The translations under genes were made by a program, and so were the position numbers. This document shows, piece after piece, positions 23,999 to 27,080 of a stretch of 27,080 nt of DNA. Source of the DNA: Sphingomonas sp. (lineage in GTDB: Bacteria > Pseudomonadota > Alphaproteobacteria > Sphingomonadales > Sphingomonadaceae); contig JAICXF010000023.1 of the NCBI GenBank assembly GCA_025981625.1, positions 1-27,080 of the forward strand. The letters are read 5' to 3'. Position 1 is the first letter of the stretch, and each line of letters opens with the position of its first letter. The notes beneath the pieces are model-generated. The model searched no databases. It saw nothing but the letters and a program-made list of their open reading frames with translations, and had not been told where the DNA came from.

Positions 23999-25582
23999 TC
24001 AGGCCGCGCCTCTCCCGTAGGTCAGCGCGAAGCTGACGTTCGGCGGCGCGGCCATTCCTGGCGCCGGCGTGCTGCGCTTCGGAAGCCGCTGCAGGAACGC
24101 GCGATGATCCGGCATCCGGTTTGCGACGTCTTCGATGACCTCCTCCAGATCGTCGAGGAAGCCGGTGAGATCGTCGGTGGAAACGAACTCGGTGACCGGA
24201 TCCGCGCGCATGTCGAGCCCCTGGCCGAGCAGGACCTGGACCCAGCTCTCCTCGGCAAAAAGCTCCTGCGCGCTATGCTTGAAGAAGCGGCCCGAACTTC
24301 GGAACAGCTCGAGCCTATCGTTCAGCGTATCGGGTATCTCCATCTCGCGGACGTAATCCCAGAACGGATCGCCGCTCCGTCGAGTCACCTTGTAATGCGC
24401 GATGATGAAGTCGCGGATATCCTCGTACTCGTAGGTCGACTGGCGATTGAACTCGGCGATGTCGGCGGCAGCGAAGCGTTCGCTCGGGAACATCGCGAGC
24501 AGACGATGGATGCCGGTCTGGATGAGGTGGATGCCGGTCGATTCGAGCGGCTCCAGGAAGCCCGACGACAGGCCGATGGCGACCACGTTCTTGTCCCATG
24601 CGCGCGCCCGCCGGCCCGGGGCGAAGCGGACCGGGCGCGGCTCGGCGAAGGGTTCGCCGTCAAGGTTCGCGAGCAGCATCTGAGCGACTTCGTCGTCGCC
24701 GATTAGATCCGACGCATAGACGTAGCCGTTGCCGACCCGGTGCTGGAGCGGGATACGCCATTGCCAGCCACACTTCGCGGCCGTGCAGCGGACATAGGGT
24801 GTCAGCGGATCCGCACTTGCGCTCGGAACGGCCTGCGCACGGTCGCAGATCAGCCACTTGTTCCAATGCTCGTAAGGGACGCCGAGCGCTTCGCCGATGA
24901 GCAGCGCGCGCATGCCCGAGCAGTCGACGAACAGGTCGCCGTCCACCTCCCGGCCGTCCTTCAGCCGGACGCGCTCGACAAAGCCGGTCTGGCCATTCGT
25001 GAGCACTTCGACGATCCGGCCTTCGATCCGGGTGACTCCGCGCTCCTCGCTTTGCTTGCGCAGGAAGCGCGCGAACAGGGAAGCATCGAACTGATAGGCG
25101 AAGTCGAGATCGGCGAGCGGCGAGTTCGGGTTGCTCTTGTCGGCGAAGGCGAAGCGGTTCTTCAGCGACGCGACGCAGTTGATCGAGTAATGGTCGAAAT
25201 GCTTGACGGCGTCCGGCTTGCGCGCCCGCGCCGCAAGCCACAGCTGGTGGGGGTGCAGCCACAGCATGTCGCGGCCGATGCGGCCGAAGCCGTGGATGTA
25301 TTTCTCGCCCGGCGCTCCCCAGTCGACGAATTCGATGCCGAGCTTGAAGGTGGCATTGGTCTCGGCGATCATCTGGAGCGGATCGATCTTTGCGAGCGAC
25401 AGATAATTGCTGATGTGGGGAATGGTCGCTTCGCCGACCCCGATGGTGCCGATCTCTTCCGATTCGATCAGCCGAATTTCGATCTTGCTCAGCCATTGGG
25501 AGAGGACGGCGGCCGTCATCCAGCCCGCGGTGCCGCCGCCGACGATCGTAACTGTGCGAACCGGTTGATCGGCGCCCGCCAC
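23999..25582 (-). CDS. Flavin-dependent (tryptophan-type) halogenase
   Basis: The protein has 527 residues, the family's usual size. The FAD-binding GGGTAGW motif is at residues 15-21. WxWxIP is at 273-278 (GWQWRIP), the motif that separates halogenases from monooxygenases. Lys80 (ATFKLG) matches the catalytic Lys79 of PrnA, and Glu347-Ser348 (EPLESTG) match PrnA Glu346-Ser347, so it looks active. GTG at 25580-25582 has a strong GGAGGA upstream. Relatives next to TonB receptors in Brevundimonas (BrvH) and Xanthomonas halogenate free indoles in vitro; the natural substrate is unknown. It is transcribed toward the receptor and divergent from the dehydrogenase operon. A small GC stem (GCGGC/GCCGC, 23994-24007) spans its stop. 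Confidence 0.92.
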   Translation of the reverse strand: MAGADQPVRTVTIVGGGTAGWMTAAVLSQWLSKIEIRLIESEEIGTIGVGEATIPHISNYLSLAKIDPLQMIAETNATFKLGIEFVDWGAPGEKYIHGFGRIGRDMLWLHPHQLWLAARARKPDAVKHFDHYSINCVASLKNRFAFADKSNPNSPLADLDFAYQFDASLFARFLRKQSEERGVTRIEGRIVEVLTNGQTGFVERVRLKDGREVDGDLFVDCSGMRALLIGEALGVPYEHWNKWLICDRAQAVPSASADPLTPYVRCTAAKCGWQWRIPLQHRVGNGYVYASDLIGDDEVAQMLLANLDGEPFAEPRPVRFAPGRRARAWDKNVVAIGLSSGFLEPLESTGIHLIQTGIHRLLAMFPSERFAAADIAEFNRQSTYEYEDIRDFIIAHYKVTRRSGDPFWDYVREMEIPDTLNDRLELFRSSGRFFKHSAQELFAEESWVQVLLGQGLDMRADPVTEFVSTDDLTGFLDDLEEVIEDVANRMPDHRAFLQRLPKRSTPAPGMAAPPNVSFALTYGRGAA

Positions 25583-25807
25583 TCATTCCTCCAAGCGTGA
25601 AGCTGTCCGGGACCGCTTACACCAGCGGCGGCGCGAAGAGACAAGGCACGCGGCTCATGTGGGGCTGAGGAAGCCCGGCGCGCTTGACCGTGGTCAGGTT
25701 TGGCGTTCACGTCGCTTCACAACCGGAACGATGGAACACCATCAACGTTGCTGCCTTGTCGCGAGCGACCGGACGAGTCGCTTCCGAGTGTTCGCCCGGG
25801 AGAATCG
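25583..25807. promoter_or_regulatory. Divergent promoter region with a 12-nt palindrome
   Basis: This 225-bp gap separates the halogenase (-) from the dehydrogenase subunit gene (+). TGACCGTGGTCA (25685-25696) is an inverted repeat with 5-bp arms around GT, and it overlaps a TTGACC (25684-25689) that could be a -35 element. No LacI-type TGTAACCGGTTACA site is present here. The exact promoters cannot be fixed from sequence. Confidence 0.35.
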
Positions 25808-26587
25808 ATGGGGCAAGGTCCAACCCGACGCGTGAATCGCCGCGAGTTGCTCGCTTTCGGAGCCGCTCTCGGAACCGCGGGAGCGGCGGAAGCGCTCGCC
25901 CGGCACGACGGGATGCTCGGCGGTCCGAGCCGCACGTACACGGATGCGCTGCCTTGGGACGACGGTCTGACCGATGCGCCCTTGGCCGCTGCGGGGGGCG
26001 ACTGGCAATATCTGAATGCTGGCGAAGTGGGCTTCCTGACCGCGGCGGTCGATCGCCTGATCCCGCCTGATCCGACCGGGCCGGGCGCGTCCGAGGCGGG
26101 CGTGGTCGTGTTCCTCGATCGCCAGCTTGCCGGCGAATACGGCAACGGCGCGCGCTTCTACCTCCAGGGCCCGTGGGGAAAAGGAACCGACACGCAGGGC
26201 TACCAGAGCCGCTTCACACCGGCGCAATTCTATCGGCACGCGATCGCCGCGATCGAGCAGGCGGTCGGCCGAAGCGAGAACGGCAAGGCGTTCAAGGACG
26301 TGGCCGCGGACAGGCAGGATGCGCTTCTCAAGCAAATGGAGTCCGGAGACCTGAAGATCGACGGGCCGATCACGTCGAAGGCCTTCTTCACGATGTTCCT
26401 CCAGAATGTGCTCGAGGGATATTTCTCGGACCCGATCTACGGCGGAAACCGCGGAGGCGCGGCGTGGAAGATGATCGGCTTCCCGGGCGCGCATTACGAT
26501 TATTCGGAGTGGGTCACCGCTTATAATCAGCCGGTTCCCGTTGTGACCGTCGGCCTGCGCGGCCGCCCCGGCTGGCAGCGCGGCTGA
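25808..26587 (+). CDS. Gluconate 2-dehydrogenase subunit 3 family protein (small subunit of a GMC sugar dehydrogenase), Tat-exported
   Basis: The protein has 259 residues. ATG at 25808 has GGGAGA just upstream; the upstream 36 codons to 25700 look non-coding. The N-terminus is a twin-arginine signal (RVNRRELLAFGAALGTAGAAEALA, RRELLAFG core). The mature domain is PF13618-like: LNAGEVGFLTAAVDRLIPPD, DPTGPGASEAGVVVFLDRQL, GPWGKGTDTQGYQSRFTPAQFY and SKAFFTMFLQNVLEGYFSDPIYGGNRGG (quoted in parts). Such subunits escort the flavin subunit through the Tat system and bind it in the periplasm. The GMC gene follows after 2 nt, so they are one operon. The substrate could be gluconate, fructose, or a glycoside oxidised at C3. 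Confidence 0.9.
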   Translation: MGQGPTRRVNRRELLAFGAALGTAGAAEALARHDGMLGGPSRTYTDALPWDDGLTDAPLAAAGGDWQYLNAGEVGFLTAAVDRLIPPDPTGPGASEAGVVVFLDRQLAGEYGNGARFYLQGPWGKGTDTQGYQSRFTPAQFYRHAIAAIEQAVGRSENGKAFKDVAADRQDALLKQMESGDLKIDGPITSKAFFTMFLQNVLEGYFSDPIYGGNRGGAAWKMIGFPGAHYDYSEWVTAYNQPVPVVTVGLRGRPGWQRG

Positions 26588-26589
26588 CG

Positions 26590-27080
26590 ATGGCAACGAC
26601 GATGCCAAAGGTCGATGTCGTGCTGGTCGGCTTCGGCTGGACCGGCGCCATCCTCGCCCAGCAATTGTGCGACGCGGGGATGGCCGTGCTGGCGCTCGAA
26701 CGCGCGTCGGCGCGCACCACGCCGGATAATTGGGCGACGACCTTCGATCAGGACGAGCTCCGATACATGTGGCGGCACCACCTGTTCCAGAACGTCAAAT
26801 ATTCGACCCTCACGTTCCGCAACAACGTCAACCAGACCGCCCTTCCGATGCGGCACCTCGGCTCGTTCCTTCCAGGCACGGGCGTAGGCGGCGCGGGCAT
26901 CCACTGGAACGGACAAATCTGGCGCTGGCTGGAGACCGACTTCAAGCTCAAGAGCCACAACGAGGCGCGTTACGGCAAGCAGGCCACCGCCGCGCTGACG
27001 ATCCAGGACATGCCGCTCGGCTACCAGGAACTCGAACCTTATTACGACATGTTCGACAAGATTTGCGGGACGTCGGGGCA
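26590..27080 (+). CDS. GMC oxidoreductase, flavin subunit of a sugar dehydrogenase, 5' part
   Basis: The frame from ATG at 26590 is open to the window end: 163 codons and two bases are visible of a gene usually ~550-580 codons long. The FAD-binding motif GFGWTGAILAQQL is at residues 14-26, with the acidic strand end LALERA after it. GTGVGGAGIHWNG (about 97-109) is the second GMC signature. The 'GFGWTGAI' version is the one found in membrane-bound gluconate/fructose dehydrogenases and glucoside 3-dehydrogenases (including LacA-type enzymes of Caulobacter). It starts 2 nt after the small subunit stop and is probably translationally coupled. A cytochrome c partner may lie beyond the window. The electron acceptor and the substrate are not known. 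Confidence 0.9.
   Translation, partial: MATTMPKVDVVLVGFGWTGAILAQQLCDAGMAVLALERASARTTPDNWATTFDQDELRYMWRHHLFQNVKYSTLTFRNNVNQTALPMRHLGSFLPGTGVGGAGIHWNGQIWRWLETDFKLKSHNEARYGKQATAALTIQDMPLGYQELEPYYDMFDKICGTSG

Noticed and set aside
23990..24002. 13-nt CGAAGCGGCTCAG repeated at 19995-20007, at the stop codons of halogenase and DUF6445
   Set aside because: In a 27-kb GC-rich window several identical 13-mers are expected by chance, and no function is evident.
25559..25566. AACCGGTT near the halogenase start as a third LacI site
   Set aside because: Only the central 8 bp match; the flanks (TGT/ACA) are missing and it lies inside the coding region.
1..27080. CRISPR arrays, rRNA, tRNA, complete insertion sequences
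   Set aside because: No regularly spaced repeats, no rRNA-like or cloverleaf sequence and no transposase with terminal repeats were seen.

Overview
The window (27,080 bp, GC-rich) looks like chromosomal DNA of a sphingomonad-type alphaproteobacterium. The grounds are a long Oar-like TonB-dependent receptor, a flavin-dependent halogenase and a DUF6445 protein grouped around that receptor, a GMC/gluconate-2-dehydrogenase-subunit-3 pair, a GPH-type sugar symporter, frequent GTG/TTG starts and dense GC-rich coding. The assignment rests on gene content only; there is no rRNA or marker gene here.

Layout. (1) 1-3878: 3' part of a giant calcium-binding, repeat-rich secreted protein (VCBS/RTX/EF-hand-like), truncated by the window edge. 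(2) 4076-5987: a divergent pair for amino-sugar or peptidoglycan recycling, a BadF/BadG-type sugar kinase (-) and murQ (+), with a perfect 17-nt palindrome (4985-5001) between them. (3) 6233-6760: a His-rich exported protein. (4) 7106-13604: an accessory segment bounded by an intact large serine recombinase and a frameshifted tyrosine-recombinase relic. Between them, all on the minus strand, lie a membrane-anchored winged-helix/TPR regulator, a TbpB-like surface lipoprotein, a SLAM-type outer-membrane translocon and a small XRE regulator. Two related arrays of 11-bp direct repeats lie upstream of the lipoprotein and upstream of the regulator; they are probable binding sites for the winged-helix regulator. 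(5) 13751-27080: a glucan/glucoside utilisation locus. It holds a GPH symporter, a GH3 beta-glucosidase, a LacI regulator translationally coupled to a glucoamylase-like (GH144-type) glycanase, a DUF6445 protein, a TonB-dependent receptor, a flavin-dependent halogenase, and the start of a Tat-exported GMC sugar dehydrogenase operon.

How region 5 may work. The same LacI-type palindrome (TGTAACCGGTTACA) occurs in the GH3/LacI intergenic region and again 21 nt upstream of the TonB receptor start, which ties these genes into one regulon. The inferred route is uptake of glucan fragments by the receptor, periplasmic cleavage by the GH144-type enzyme and the GH3 enzyme, then import by the GPH symporter or oxidation by the GMC dehydrogenase. 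A beta-1,2-glucan/sophorose substrate is suggested by the GH144+GH3 pairing but is not proven by sequence.

No rRNA, tRNA, CRISPR array or intact insertion sequence was found.
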